This document shows, piece after piece, positions 37,134 to 49,038 of a DNA stretch of 64,000 nucleotides. The notes below the pieces were generated by a model. The model made no database searches, was not told where the DNA came from, and was given only the letters and a program-made list of their open reading frames with translations. Location of the stretch: assembly GCA_030549335.1 (NCBI GenBank), contig CM060195.1, positions 24,122,874 through 24,186,873 of the forward strand, in the 5' to 3' direction. Each line of letters starts with the position of its first letter. Position 1 is the first letter of the stretch. A program made the translations under genes and the position numbers. This DNA comes from Pontederia crassipes. Taxonomy: Eukaryota; Streptophyta; Magnoliopsida; Commelinales; Pontederiaceae.

Positions 37134-38163
37134 CATGGAGCCACACACAAGACTACTGCCAAGGTCCTTCAATCTGGATTTTATTGGCCAAGTTTATTCA
37201 AGGATGCACACATATTTGTGAAGGATTGTGATCAATGTCAAAGAGCTGGTTCTATCTCAAGAAGGAATGAAATGCCACAACAAGGAATTTTAGAAGTGAA
37301 AATATTTGATGTATAGGGCATTGGCTACATGAGGTCTTTCCCTAGTTCATTTGGATACAAATTTATACTACTTGCTGTTGACTATGTATCCAAATGGTTA
37401 GAGACAATTTCAACTTCAGTTGCTGATTTCAGGGCTGTAATCAAACTTTTTAAGGAGATCATCTTCCCAAAATTTGGAATCCCAAGGGTAGTCATAAGTG
37501 ATGGAGGGAGCCATTTCATTGAAAAATGTTTTGAGAAACTCCTAGACAAGTACGGAGTTAAGCATAAGGTCTCCACTGTCTACCATCCCCAAACAAATGG
37601 TCAAGCAGAAATTTCAAATAGGGAAATCATGGCCATATTGGAGAAAACAGTGTCTCTAACTAGGAAAGATTAGAGTTTGAAGCTAAATGAGTCACTATGA
37701 GCATATAGGACAGCCTATAAGACCCCTATAGGCACTTCTCCTTATAAGTTGGTCTATGGGAAAACTTGTCACCTACCAATTGAGTTGAAGCATAAGGCAT
37801 ATTGGACAGTAAAGGCACTCAACTTTGATATGCAAGCACGTGGACAAAAGAGGCTTCTCCAAATTGATGAGCTAGATGAGATTAGGCAAAATGCCTACCA
37901 TAATCCATAATTTTACAAGGAAAGGACCAAGAGATTGCATGATAGCAGAATTCTGAAGAAGGAATTCAAGGTTGGAGACTTGGTATTATTGTTTAATTCA
38001 AGGTTGAAACTATTTCCTGAAAAGCTGAAATACAGGTGGAGTTGACCCTTCAAAGTCCACAAAGTTTATCCTTATGGTGCTGTGGACCTTCTGAATGATA
38101 AGAATGATGTATTCAAGGTTAATAGACAGAGGTTGAAGCCCTATAATCCCACAGTTCAAGAAT
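37134..38163 (+). pseudogene. Athila-type integrase, dead (plus copy)
   Basis: Integrase inserts retrotransposon cDNA. Visible are the zinc-binding end (CDQCQRAGSISRRNEMPQQ), the core (FKEIIFPKFGIPRVVISDG with the second Asp; NGQAEISNREI with the Glu) and the C-terminal part (KTPIGTSPYKLVYGKTCHLP, VNRQRLKPYNP). The first catalytic Asp is Gly here (GIGYMRSF instead of GIDYMGPF). Stops replace Trp at 37314-37316, 37671-37673 and about 37699, and further stops lie at about 37908 and 38042. The 5' end is cut at the zinc domain. Confidence 0.9.
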
Positions 38164-39659
38164 AAGCTGAGGAGGTGCTGGATTTGCAAGAATTGTCAAG
38201 TTTGTCTAGCTGAATTCGAGTGGAAAGATGTCTAGACAAAGACATTAAAGAAAGGCACTTCTTGGGAGGTAACCCAAGGCATTTTATACTTTAACTTTTC
38301 TGTTTTACAGGAATAAAGAAGAAAGGAATCAGATTCATCCATAATTCCAACATTTAGGGAGTACCCTTACCTCTATTTCTGATTTTTACACTGAAAACTT
38401 AATGATAACTGATATTATCTTTCTCATTATACTTCATTGATCATATCATCATCTGAATTTACATCCATATCAGTTATCCAAATCTGCTATAGCCCAATTT
38501 CAGTGAATTTCAGAAATTCCCAATGCATTGCTGAATTCTGCACTCAAAAAACTGATTAGTTGCAAATCTTCCATACCAACTGATATCTTTTGTTTCTCTA
38601 CATGATCAGTTGCAACTAATGAAGATTAGACCACCCAAAGTTTGAGAATATTCTTGGGGGAGGAAACCTGGTACTTTTCTAACCTTTACACCATGTTTTC
38701 AATTAATTTTAATGTTCATATCATAAATCATACCAGGTTATCAGTAGATTTTGCAAGTTATCATTGATTTTCACAAGTTATCACTAGTTATCACTCGGTT
38801 TTCAAATTTTAGGCTCAACTCAATTCTGAATTTATTTTAACTCTGAAATGGGTAGATTACTTCATTATGACAGTGTGTGCACTCCAATACCAAGTGGCCA
38901 ACTTGGCCATTAGCCTTCTTGCTTCAATTGACATTTTAAATTCAGATGCATTTGAATGAATTTTCAGCTGAAATTTTTCTTTTTTGTGGATTAACACTAG
39001 CTACATTCATTGATTAATTGGAAAGCAGAAGATGTCTAGAAAGGAGTCAAGAATCTTGCTGCCATGTTAAATAGGAATTCTTGACTATTTACATTTAAGT
39101 ATCTAACCTATACTTGAGTTTGAACCATTGTTCACTTCATGAACAGAATGAAAAAGAAAGAAAAAAGGAAAATGAAAAGTTGCATTTTGCATTGCATGCA
39201 TACATGAATAAAGAGAGTGAAAATTCCAAAAAGGAACCTCTCCTGAATAAAACCAGGATTTTTATCCTGTGACCAACATGAATAAAAATCAGGTGCAAAC
39301 CTGTTTATTGCATCCTCATGAATAAAAGTCAGGTTTTCAACCTGTTTAAGTAAAGAAAGGAAAGTCTATTCATGAATAGATTGGTGTTTCAAACTTTTTA
39401 GTAAAGATGACAATCCTTATAATCCAATTTAGTTAATGTTAGTACTTCTATCATGGCTTAAATTTGCATTAACCTTTGTGACTCCTCATCTTGAATTTGG
39501 GATTGGAAAGAATGGGATGGAATGTTAGCCAAGTGGGAAACTCATTTATATTTGATTCAGCTGATCTTTCTATTCATTTGTGGATGGCAAATTCAAATTC
39601 ATCCTTAATTTCTGAATGTTTTGCTTGAGGACAAGCAAAAGGCTAAGCTTGGGGGAGTT
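38164..39659 (+). mobile_element. Athila 3' internal spacer
   Basis: Non-coding sequence between pol and 3' LTR. It holds GGTTATCA/AAGTTATCA motifs near 38735-38795 and ends in a polypurine tract AAGCTTGGGGGAG before the LTR. The matching region of the minus copy is 43500-44385. Confidence 0.75.
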
Positions 39660-40717
39660 TGATCACTTGCTGATCACTATATGTTTCTAACCCATTTTAG
39701 ATGCAATTCATACATATCGAGTCCTACTTTTGCTTATTTTTGGGCCAATTATATTTGGAATGCATACATTGTGATAACTAGTTGATATTCCTCATTTCAT
39801 ACTTAATTCCATATGCATAGAGGTTCTGAAATGCCAAAATCCATTAATATTTAAATTCTATGCCAAGTTATTATTTTGAGATCAAGTTATCATTTTGAGG
39901 TCAAGTTATCATTCCTATATGTCAAGTTATCATTATTTTGAGTGAATTGATTTTCAATGGTTTTCTTACCCTAAATCCATCATTATCATGTATAAATCAT
40001 ATTTGGATAGTCACATCTCAACTTGTGCAAAGTTTTAAATCCATTTGAACAAGTTATCATTTTTCCTTTGCCAAGTTATCGTTAAAGGGCGATTCTATCA
40101 TTTTGACATGAAAAACCATTAATTCTTCACAGGGACCTTAAGCAATCATCTTATTATTGTTCTAACTCATTGCTGGTCAAATTTCATCATATTTGGATAA
40201 CCATAACTCAAGTTATCACAAGTTATCGTTTTTAAGTCATACAAGTTATCATTTTTGGGCACCCAAGTTATCACTTCTTAGAAATCTCATTCATATTTGA
40301 TTTCTGAATGCACTCACTTGTTACTCCAGTCTATTTGATGCTTCTAATGCTTTGAATCACTTGAATTTGGATAATCCCTATAATTTGTGACAAGTTATCA
40401 TTCCGGGCCCCTAAATTCATTAATAATGATACAAGTTATCACTCCTGCACAACTTCTAATCTCATTTGATATCTGAGCTAGCAATTATCATCACCTTATT
40501 CTTTATTTGTCAAAACACCGTTCAAGGGCTTTGATGCTTGCTGTTTGGGGATTTGTAGCAGGGAGAAAGGTGCCCAAAAAGTGAAAAAAGGTAGGGGGAC
40601 CATTGATTTCCTGCACCAAAAGTTGTCACTGTAGCAAGGAATCTTCAGGCCAGAAATAGGTGGCTGCAATCAGGAGGATTAGAACATTCTGATGCTGATC
40701 CAAAGGTGGAGAGGAGT

Positions 40718-40728
40718 CATATAAAAGG
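40718..40728 (+). promoter_or_regulatory. TATA box of Athila LTR
   Basis: CATATAAAAGG downstream of the motif array. The minus-strand LTR has GATATATAAG at the matching place (50811-50820). Confidence 0.6.
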
Positions 40729-41060
40729 TGGAATTTCTGGAGGAGAGAGGGGGGCTGGTCATTCAGGGTTTGGAAGAGGAAAGGAGCTGCTGCTGCTGGA
40801 CGACCTGTTGCTGCTGGCCGAGATTCTTCAAGCATCAATATGATTTGTATCTATTTCTCCTTCCAATTGATGTTAAGATTTGTAATTATGAGGAGCTAAA
40901 CTCCATTTCTTCTAGGATAGGATAGTAGTTTAGATTAGTTTTGGATAGATGTGAACTGGTTTATAATCTTACACTGAAATTAATCCTGATTTCAGATTTC
41001 AAAAATGTTCTACATTGATTTATGCTATGTTGTCATTAGATCCATGTGTAATTGATGACT

Positions 41061-42150
41061 GAGAAGTCTTATTTGATCTAAACATCTTTCAGGAATCAAT
41101 TATGAGATAATATCATATTTCTGAATTTAATTTTATTGCAAACTTGATTTCTGAACTCTGATTTCCTAGTTTCCTGAATTTCTAAATCTGAATCTGATTT
41201 CTGTGCCTGTTGAATCTATTCTTCACTCACAATCTGATTAATTAAGTCCTTGGGAAGTTGCTAATGTTCCTATCTTATTTAGGAATGAATCAAGATGTTT
41301 GGACAATCATTCGACTCAAATCAGATTGTTTCACTGATTTCTGAAATGAAAACCTGAATCCTGATTTTTTTTATTTCTTATTGAAATCTGTTTTACCAAT
41401 TAAGTCCCCTGATTTCTTCCAATCACTGATAAGTGAACTTTAGGAATGTCTTGCAGTCCAGAGATGGATCAAGAATCAGTTGGTAAATCAGATTTCCATT
41501 GATTTAATATTTTGATTTTTGAAATATTGATTTCCTGGTTTATGGTTTTCTGAATTTCTTGAACCTAAATTTTTTGAACTGTTGAATCTGTTTGTCATTA
41601 AGGATTGAATTAATTAAATAGCTGAGAGGCTAGTATTTACTCTAATCTTATTCAGAAATGTATTAAGATGTTTGACAACTTAAGGTTCAATTCTATTTTT
41701 CCATAATCTGATTTCTGAATTTATTCAGAAATCTGTTCTTCTGATTTTTCTTTTGTTTAGAATCTGATTTGCCAAGTGAGCATCCTTATTTCATCAAATC
41801 ATTGAGAGGTGTACTATGGGAATCTCTTGTAGTCCAGAGATGGATCAAGAGGCATTTGGCAAGCCTGAATTCTAAGGGTCTTGTTGCTGATTTTTCTGAA
41901 TTGCAGAATCCTATTTTCTAGTTTCTATTTAAATTCTGATTTCCATTGTCAAGCCTCAACTTAATCCACTGCTGAGAAGTAGTCATTAGGTCATCCTTGA
42001 GATCTAGATATAGGCCAAGGAGCAATGGAAATTATGAATTCCTTTGGTTATATGCTTTACATTTCCAATTGAATTGTGTTTGTGTGAATTTCATTTCATT
42101 TTGCAACCGAGAGGTTGAATTTAAATCCCCCTGGAATTCAGAGATGAATC
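41061..42150 (+). repeat. Degenerate ~175-bp tandem repeat in Athila LTR
   Basis: A landmark (GAGAAGT / GAGAGGT), followed in several units by CCAGAGATGGATCAAGA, recurs at 41061, 41252, 41428, 41634, 41814, 41974 and 42109, spaced 135-206 bp. The minus LTR shows the same (CTTCTCAG-type landmarks at 49764, 49904, 50077, 50288, 50464). Confidence 0.7.
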
Positions 42151-42837
42151 AAGGAGCACAAGCACCATATTTGAGTAGATTTCATCCTGGTTTGATTGAT
42201 TGGAATGATTCCATCTTTTTATGAATGCAATCACAAGTTATCATTGCAGAATTTCTTTGAATTGAAAAAAATCAGCAATGAACCCCCCATTGAGCTGAAT
42301 GATAACTTGATTTTCAGTGAGGACCCTCTATTGATTCAATCTAGCTAACAACTATATGACAATATGTTGCTTAGTTAGATGCCAATTGAGCTGTGGGAAC
42401 AACCATTTTCATGATTTAATCAAAGTTGGACATTTAATGATAACTTGATCCATTCCATCCTTAACTAATTTAGATGAACCCCAAACCCTAGAAGAACCTT
42501 CCTCATTGATAGTTAAACATTTCTAGCCATTAATTTAGTATTTATAATTCAGTTTTGCAAACATTTTCAAAATCCCAAAATCTGTTATCATTCTGCACTT
42601 GTTAAAAAATTGTTTTCACGTCCAATTAAAAATCTGTTTTTGCCACCTTACTTAGGATTAATCTAAACTATTTTTAGGTAGTTTAGGACTTCAAATCTTT
42701 GTGGATACGACAATTTGAGTCTACTACAACTTACCTGTGCACTTGCAGCTAGTGAGTTGGGAGACCCAAAATTAAAAAATTTGACCTATTCTTTAATTTC
42801 AGCAAGTTATCACTAGAAAACTCAAATATCACTATCA

Positions 42838-43499
42838 ATATTTCATAAAACATGTCCAAATATGAGTGGTTCAGAGCATTGAAGGCATCAAAGGGATTAG
42901 AATGACAAGTGAATGAGGTCAGAAATAAAATGTGGATAAGATTTCATAGAATGATAACTTGTCATAACTTTTGTTGTGGTTGTCCAAATGTGATCAAATC
43001 AGAGCAGCAAGGAGTTAGGACAATAATATAATGATTGCCTAATGATTTTATGCAGAATTGATAGCCTTGCACATCAAAATGACAGTTTTGCCCTAAAAAG
43101 ATAATTTAACACTAAAAAATAATAACTTGTGAAATGGAATGATAACTTTGCACAAGTTGAAATATGATCATCCAAATATGATTAATTCATGATGACAGAG
43201 GATTTAGGGCAAGATAATCACTAGAAATCAACTAAACTAGAAAAATGATAACTTGCACTTTGGAATGATAACTTGCCCAAAAAATGATAACTTGGCATAG
43301 AATTGATATATTTATGGATTTTAGCATTTCGGAACCTCTATGCACATGAAATTAAGTATAAAATGAGAAAGATCAACTAGTTATCACAATCCATGCATTC
43401 CAAGCATATTTGACCAAAAGTTAGGCAAAATAAGGGCTCGATACGGGCGAAATGAATCTAAAATGGGATAAAAACCTATTTGTGATCAGCTAGTGATCA
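42838..43499 (-). repeat. Truncated 3' LTR of Athila (minus copy)
   Basis: From the minus-strand start TGATCACTAGCTGATCAC at 43499 it matches 51833-51150 for about 660 bp, then stops exactly where the plus-strand LTR ends (42837). The remaining about 2.1 kb is missing. The join of two LTRs points to deletion or recombination between the two Athila copies. Confidence 0.85.
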
Positions 43500-44385
43500 A
43501 ACTCCCCCAAGCTTAACCTTTTGCTTGTCCTCAAGCAAAACATTCAGAAATTAAGGACAAACTTGAATTAGCAGTCCACAAATGAATTGAAAACCAGCTG
43601 AATTAAGTCCAAATGAGTTTCCCACTTTGCTAACATTTTATTCTTTTCAAAAACTTAATTTCTAACTAGGGAATCACAGAGGCTAAAGCAAATTTAAGAT
43701 ATGGAAGAAGTATTAGTAGTAACAAGTTTGAATTTCAGGGATTGTCAACTTTACAAAGGGGTTGAACTACAAATCTCTTCTTGAACAGATTTTCCACTGC
43801 TTAAATAGGTTTTACACTTGACTTTTATTCATGAAATGCAAGTAAATAGGTCAAGATATAATTTTTATTCATGTTGGTCACAGGATAAAAATCCTATCTT
43901 TATTCAGGAGAGGTTCCTTTTTAGAATTTCACTCTCTTTATTTATGCATGCATGCAATGCAAAATCCAACTTTTCACTTTTTCTTTTCTCCATTTTTCTT
44001 TTCCTGTTCTGTTCATGAAGTGAGCAATAGTTCAAACTCAAGTAAGGTTTAAATCCCTTGGTCCAAAAAGTCAAGTTTTCCTATTTAACATGGCAGCAAG
44101 AGGCTTGACCCCCTTCTAGACATCATATATTTTCAGTTTAATCCATGAAAGTCAGCTAGTGTTACCCATAAATAAAAAAAAATTTCGGCTGAGAATTGAT
44201 TCAAATGCACCTGAATGAGTAAGTCAATTAAAGCAAGAAGGATAATGGCCAAATTGGCCACTTGTTATTAGAGTGTACTAACTATCATAATGAAGAATTT
44301 CACCCATTTTAGAGTTAAAATGAAGGCAGGAATTGAATTGAGCCCAAAAAATGATAACTTGTGAAAACCGATGAAATCAATGATA
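43500..44385 (-). mobile_element. Athila 3' spacer (minus copy) with deletion
   Basis: Polypurine tract complement ACTCCCCCAAGCTT at 43501-43514, then non-coding DNA similar to 38700-39659. It joins the integrase at about 44385 directly, so the integrase C-terminus and part of the spacer are deleted. Confidence 0.75.
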
Positions 44386-44388
44386 ACT

Positions 44389-45075
44389 TCAAACTACAAT
44401 CTTGTATGCCCAAAGTGCCTCATTTAACTTCAAACTCCAATCTTTTCTAGTCAAAGATACAGTTTTCTCTAGAATGGCTTTTATCTCCCCGTTTGAGATC
44501 TCTGCTTGGCTATTAGTCTGAGGGTGGTAGGGTGTTGAAATCTTGTGTTTAACTCTATATTTGCTTAGGAGGTTTTCAAAGCATCTTTCTATAAAATGAC
44601 TGACCCCATCACTTATGACCACCCTTGGAATCCCAAACCTTGGAAAGATAATGTCCTTGAACATTTTAATGACAGCCCTGGAAGCAGCAGCTATAGTTGG
44701 AATTACTTCTATCCATTTGGATACTTAGTCAACAGCCAGCAATATAAACTTGAATCCACATGAACTGGGAAATGGACCCATGTAGTCAATGCCCCATACA
44801 TCAAATATCTCAACCTCCAGAATTCCTTGTTGTGGCATTTCATTCCTTCTTGAGATAGAACCTATTCTTTGGCATTCATCACAACGTTTTACATACATAT
44901 GGACATCTTTAAATAAGCTAGGCCAATAGAAGCCAGATTGAAGGATTTTTGCCGCTGTCTTCTGAGTGGCACCATGTCCACCATATGGAGATGAGTGACA
45001 TGCCTGCAAGATGTCCTGAAATTCTGATTCTGGTACACACCTCCTATACATGCCATCAGGGGATTTTTTGAACAA
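44389..45075 (-). pseudogene. Athila integrase (minus copy), truncated
   Basis: Minus-strand frame 45075-44725: HSSPYGGHGATQKTAAKILQ, CDECQRIGSISRRNEMPQQ and DVWGIDYMGPFPSSCG (first catalytic Asp kept). A stop at about 44726, then FGIPRVVISDGVSHFIERCF (second Asp) and NSQAEISNGEI (Glu) down to ALWAYK at about 44400, where a deletion removes the C-terminal third. All three catalytic residues survive, unlike the plus copy. Confidence 0.9.
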
Positions 45076-45416
45076 GAGGGGATCATCCCAATAGTAGTCC
45101 TTTAAATCATGAAAAAACTTCTTTTTTGTTGATAAGTGTAATCAAAAGGAACAATCCCACAGGCCAGATAATTCACAATGTCTGCATACCAGGGAGTTGG
45201 ATTAGCTGATATTGCCATCAAAAAGTCATCAGGAAAGGAATCATTGATAAGAAGTTTGGGGATTCCTGGACTCCCTCCATCCTAGAAAGATGATCAGCAA
45301 CTAGATGAATTCCATATCTTTTGCTAGCAATCTAGTAAGAGGCTTGGTTATTATTGAAAAGTTTTTGATGAATCTCCTATAGAACCCTGCATGACCTAAA
45401 AAGCTCCTTACTGTTT
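45076..45416 (-). pseudogene. Athila RNase H region, decayed
   Basis: Between RT and integrase in the pol order. Only scattered similarity is visible (FLGHAGFYRRFIK-type region near 45365-45410, then frames broken by stops). No active-site set can be followed. Confidence 0.5.
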
Positions 45417-46190
45417 TTACATTCTTTGTAGGTGGCAAATTTTCAATGGCTTCAATTTTTGCCTTGTCCATTCAATTCCTCTACTGGACACTACATGGCC
45501 TAAGACAACTCCCTCTTGAACCATGAAGTGGCACTTTTCCGAATTCAGAATCAAATTGGATTCCCTGCACCTTTGTAGCACCTTTGTCAAATTTTTCAAA
45601 CAAGCCTCAAAGGAATTCCCATAAACTGAAAAATCATCCATAAACACCTCCATAATATCCTCAATGAAATATAAAAAGATGGACATCATGCATCTCTGAA
45701 ATGTGGCAGGGGCATTGAACAATCCAAATGGCATCCTCCTATATGCAAATGTCCCATATGGACAAGTGAAAGTAGTCTTGTGCTAGTCTTGTGGATGGAT
45801 TGGAATCTGCAAGAAGCCTGAATAGCTATCCAAATAACAAAAATGGGAATGCTTAGCCAACCTCTCAAGCATCTGATCAATGAAGGGGAGTGGGAAGTGG
45901 TCCTTCCTAGTTGCCTTGTTCAATTTCTTAAAATCAATACACATTCTCCACCCTGTCACTGTCCTAGTAGAGATCAACTCATCTGAATCTGATTTGACTA
46001 TTGTAATCCCTCCTTTCTTTGGCACAACTTGAATAGGGCTGACCCATTCACTATCTGAAATAGAATAGATAATTCCAGCATTCAACAATTTCAGAACTTC
46101 CTTTTTGACAACCTCCTTCATCACTGGATTCAACATCCTTTGGCATTCAATTGAGGGCTTGTAGTTGTCCTCCATAGGGATTCTGTGCAT
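45417..46190 (-). pseudogene. Athila reverse transcriptase, stop-interrupted
   Basis: Minus strand: MLNPVMKEVVKKEVLKLL, then SEWVSPIQVVPKKGG, WRMCIDFKKLNKATRKDHFP, FCYLDSYSGFLQIPIHP (first catalytic Asp), a stop at about 45784, RRMPFGLFNAPATFQRCM, and FMDDFSVYG with the catalytic DD (about 45630), then HVVSSRGIEW. Only the stop and a frameshift after 45440 are visible, so it died relatively recently compared with its RNase H. Confidence 0.9.
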
Positions 46191-47587
46191 ATAAATTGAG
46201 GGATTAATACCCTTGATATCTTCAATTGAATAGCCATTACCTCCCTGTACAACTTCAATCTTTTCAGCAGCTCCTCAACTTGTTCCTTTGGCAAGTTGGC
46301 ATTGATAATTACTGGAAATGTTGAGTTCTCTCCCAAGAATTCATACTTCAAGTTTCTAGGAAGAGGCTTGAGCTCCAATTTGGAAGGATTGGATTGAAGT
46401 TCAGCAATAATAACTTCCTCAACCTCATTCTGAATTTTAGATTTTTCTACTGATTTGAGTGAATTCAGCTCAGATTTGCATGCCATAGCCTCTGGATCTT
46501 CTAGTTCCTTCAAGTGATCAAACATTAGGCATCTTTGCAATGGGTCTTCAATGGGAATTATTGCAGAAACTTGCTCCACAATCTGATCTAACTTCCTATT
46601 TTCAAATTCACTTTCTTGAAAATTTGGCCTACTGATAACTTGTGCTAAATTGAATTCTATCTTATCTTTCCCAATTTGGAATGTCAATCTTCCCTCCTTG
46701 ACATCTATGACAGCCCCAACAGTGGCTAGGAAAGGCCTCCCTAGCAGGATAGGAGTGTTTAGATCCTCATCCATGTCAAGCACCACAAAGTCCATAGGGA
46801 TGTAGAACTTTCCAACTTTTAAGGGTATATCTTCAATGATTCTATGTGGGTACTTAATGAATCTGTCAGCTAGCTGTAGGGACATGTTGGTGGGTTTCAT
46901 ATCTCCCACTTCTAACTTTCTGCATAGGGATAATGGGATCACACTCACAGAGGCACCCAAGTCACACATGGCCCTTTGGATTTTTCTATTCCCTATTTCA
47001 CAAGGCATTGAGAAGCTTCTTGGATCCTTTAACTTGGGTGACAACTTGTTTTGGATGATTGCAGAAGCTTCTTTAGTCAAGGCAATAGTTTCATGCTCCA
47101 TAATCCTCCTTTTCTTGGTCAAAATCTCCTTTAGAAACTTGGCATAGGAGGGAATTTTCTGAATTGCCTCTACAAATGGCACATTGATATACAATTTCTT
47201 CAAGATTTCCAGGAACCTCCCATACTGTTGGTTTTGCCTTGCCTTGATTAGTCTTTGAGGGAAAGGCACTTTATCAAAAATTCTGGTTTTAACTTCACTT
47301 TGAGGGTGTTGATTCTGATTCTCCACCACTGGTTCAACTGGTTTTTCAGCAGCCTTGAAGTTGGGATTTGTTTGAGTTGAATTGTCTTCAACATTCTTCA
47401 TTGTCTCCTCCACAATCTTCCCACTTCTGAGCTGGATAGCTTGGGCTTGTTCCTTGGGGTTCAATTCTGGTTGTCCAGGGAAGAACATAGGTTGTCTAGT
47501 TGAGGTACTAGCTTGTTGGGCAATTTGGCTTTCAAGCAACTTCTGGTTGGCACTCAAGGCTTCATATCCATTGGTTAGCTTCTGCAT
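46130..47587 (-). pseudogene. Athila gag C-terminus and protease, 485-codon open frame
   Basis: The longest open frame of the window. After a glutamine-rich start come PFPQRLIKARQNQQYGRFLE, the conserved gag-protease linker of Athila, and EIGNRKIQRAMCDLGASVSV at residues about 197-216. There DLG takes the place of the usual DSG/DTG aspartic-protease triplet, and ILLGRPFLATVGAVID follows at about residue 281. The end overlaps the RT reading in another frame. The protease domain looks intact; the element as a whole is not. Confidence 0.9.
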
Positions 47588-48954
47588 TGCCTCCTCTTGC
47601 TTCTTCTATTTCTTCAGAATTTGTTGCAGCAACTCTTCCATCTTTGAGAATTGAGTGGGTTGAGTTTGTGGTGGCTACTCATAAGGAGGTCTTTGAATTG
47701 GAGCATTTGAATGTTGATTCCCATATGGAGGTGGCTGGTTCCTTGGAAAAATCTTAGGTTGCCAATTAGAATTCTGCATTGATGACCCTTGGTAATGATT
47801 GGCCTTGTAGGAGAAGTAGGGGTGGTTCCTATTTTCTGGAGTATAGAATTCAGCAGGGGGCTTCACTTCATAATTCCCCACAGCGTTCACTTGATCAATG
47901 GACTGCTCATATTGCTGCATTATAAGGTTGCAACTCTCAGTTACATGGCCTTAGTTTCCACATACATCACACCTTGTTTCAAGATTGGATGCCTTTCCTA
48001 CATTGGTTGACAAATTCAGCTTCTCTAATGCCTTTTGCAACCCTTCTTCAATCTGGACAGCAATGTTGTTGACTTGATTTTCATTGGATGGCCTCCTTGT
48101 CCTATCATGAGTGAGGAAATGGTGATTCTTGGCAATGTTTTCAATTAATTGGTAGGCGTCATCAATGTTTCTGGATGCAAAAATCCCTCCTGCAGCAGTG
48201 TTTAATGCCACCTTGGATGGATAGTTCAATCCCTTATGAAAGTAGTTGACCAATTGTAATTTCAAAGCCATGGTGTGGACATGCCCTCAACAAGCTCTGG
48301 AGTCTTTGCCATGCATCACATATGTTCTCTTGCTCCAATTGATAAAATCTTACAATCTGATCTCTATAGTTATCAGTTTTGCTAGGTGGGAAGAATTCAT
48401 CTAGAAACAATTGGATTATGGACTCCCAAGTGGCAATCTCTTCAGGTTTGAGGGTCTTGTACCAATGCCTTGTCCTTGAGTGAGAATGGGAATAGTCTCA
48501 TGTAGACAGCATCCATTGGTGTGTTGTTGAAGTGGACAATGCTGCATATTTCCTTGAAATTATCCAAGTGTGAAGCTGGATCTTCATTCCTCAATCTTGC
48601 AAATTGGTATTGCCTTATCATTGTGACCAATGCTGGATTCACTTCAAAGTTGGCAGCAGGTGCTAGGACTCCATTCCCTTGTTGATTTCTAACATTACTA
48701 GGTGAATAGCAATCTTTGAGTGTCCTTGGTGCAACCATGTTTACTTCCTCTTCTTCCTCTTCTTCGAAAATTCTTCTTCTTGCCTCTAACCTTTGCAATC
48801 TTCTCCTTCTCAAGAATCTTCTTTCGGGTTCAGGATCTGATTGATAATGGTCCTCTTGATTGTCCAAATCCTGTATAAATGAATTCAGAAGTATCAAATT
48901 CAGAAAAGAAAGAAAACTAGACAAAAATGGAAAATTGGGAATGATAACTTGCAA
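47588..48954 (-). pseudogene. Athila gag, frameshifted
   Basis: Minus strand: an acidic run EEEEEEEV and MVAPRTLKDCYSPSN (possible start about 48740), ANFEVNPALVTMIRQ and SHLDNFKEICSIV (48600 on), and LFPFSLKDKA; a frameshift near 48450, then LDEFFPPSKTDNYRDQI, LNTAAGGIFASRNIDDAYQL (48190), CDVCGN (zinc knuckle, stop directly after it) and an NQPPPYG-rich tail to 47675. Three breaks at least. The order matches Athila gag. Confidence 0.9.
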
Positions 48955-49013
48955 AAACTGAAAACTAGTCTAAAACTAATCTAAACTATCTAAGTTAATC
49001 TAATTGACCTCAA

Positions 49014-49032
49014 ATCCCCGATAACGGCACCA
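49014..49032 (-). promoter_or_regulatory. Athila primer-binding site (tRNA-Asp type)
   Basis: Minus strand TGGTGCCGTTATCGGGGAT, seven bases inside the 5' LTR. It matches the complement of the plant tRNA-Asp 3' end (TGGCGCCGTTGCCGGGGAT) with three differences, two of them C-to-T or G-to-A changes at CG sites. Confidence 0.85.
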
Positions 49033-49038
49033 AAAATT

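Larger units (their letters stand above)
39660..42837 (+). repeat. Athila 3' LTR (plus copy)
   Basis: Starts TGATCACTTGCTGATCAC after the polypurine tract and ends AATATCACTATCA, matching the end TTCACTATCA of the LTR before the primer site at 49014. Upstream of a TATA box at 40718 lies an array of AAGTTATCA motifs (39860-40445), and behind it a degenerate tandem repeat (41061-42150). Frames at 40626-40925 and 41997-42224 are LTR sequence. Confidence 0.85.

Noticed and set aside
37104-37316. Apparent fusion protein of a transposase-like piece with integrase
   Set aside because: The join coincides with the Athila insertion or deletion border and the frame ends at a stop 200 bp later; it is an accidental in-frame junction.
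40626-40925. Open frames of 65-70 codons on both strands
   Set aside because: They lie in the transcribed part of the Athila LTR near the TATA box and are not conserved in the minus LTR.
46836-47147. 103-codon plus-strand frame
   Set aside because: It is antisense to the 485-codon Athila gag-protease frame.
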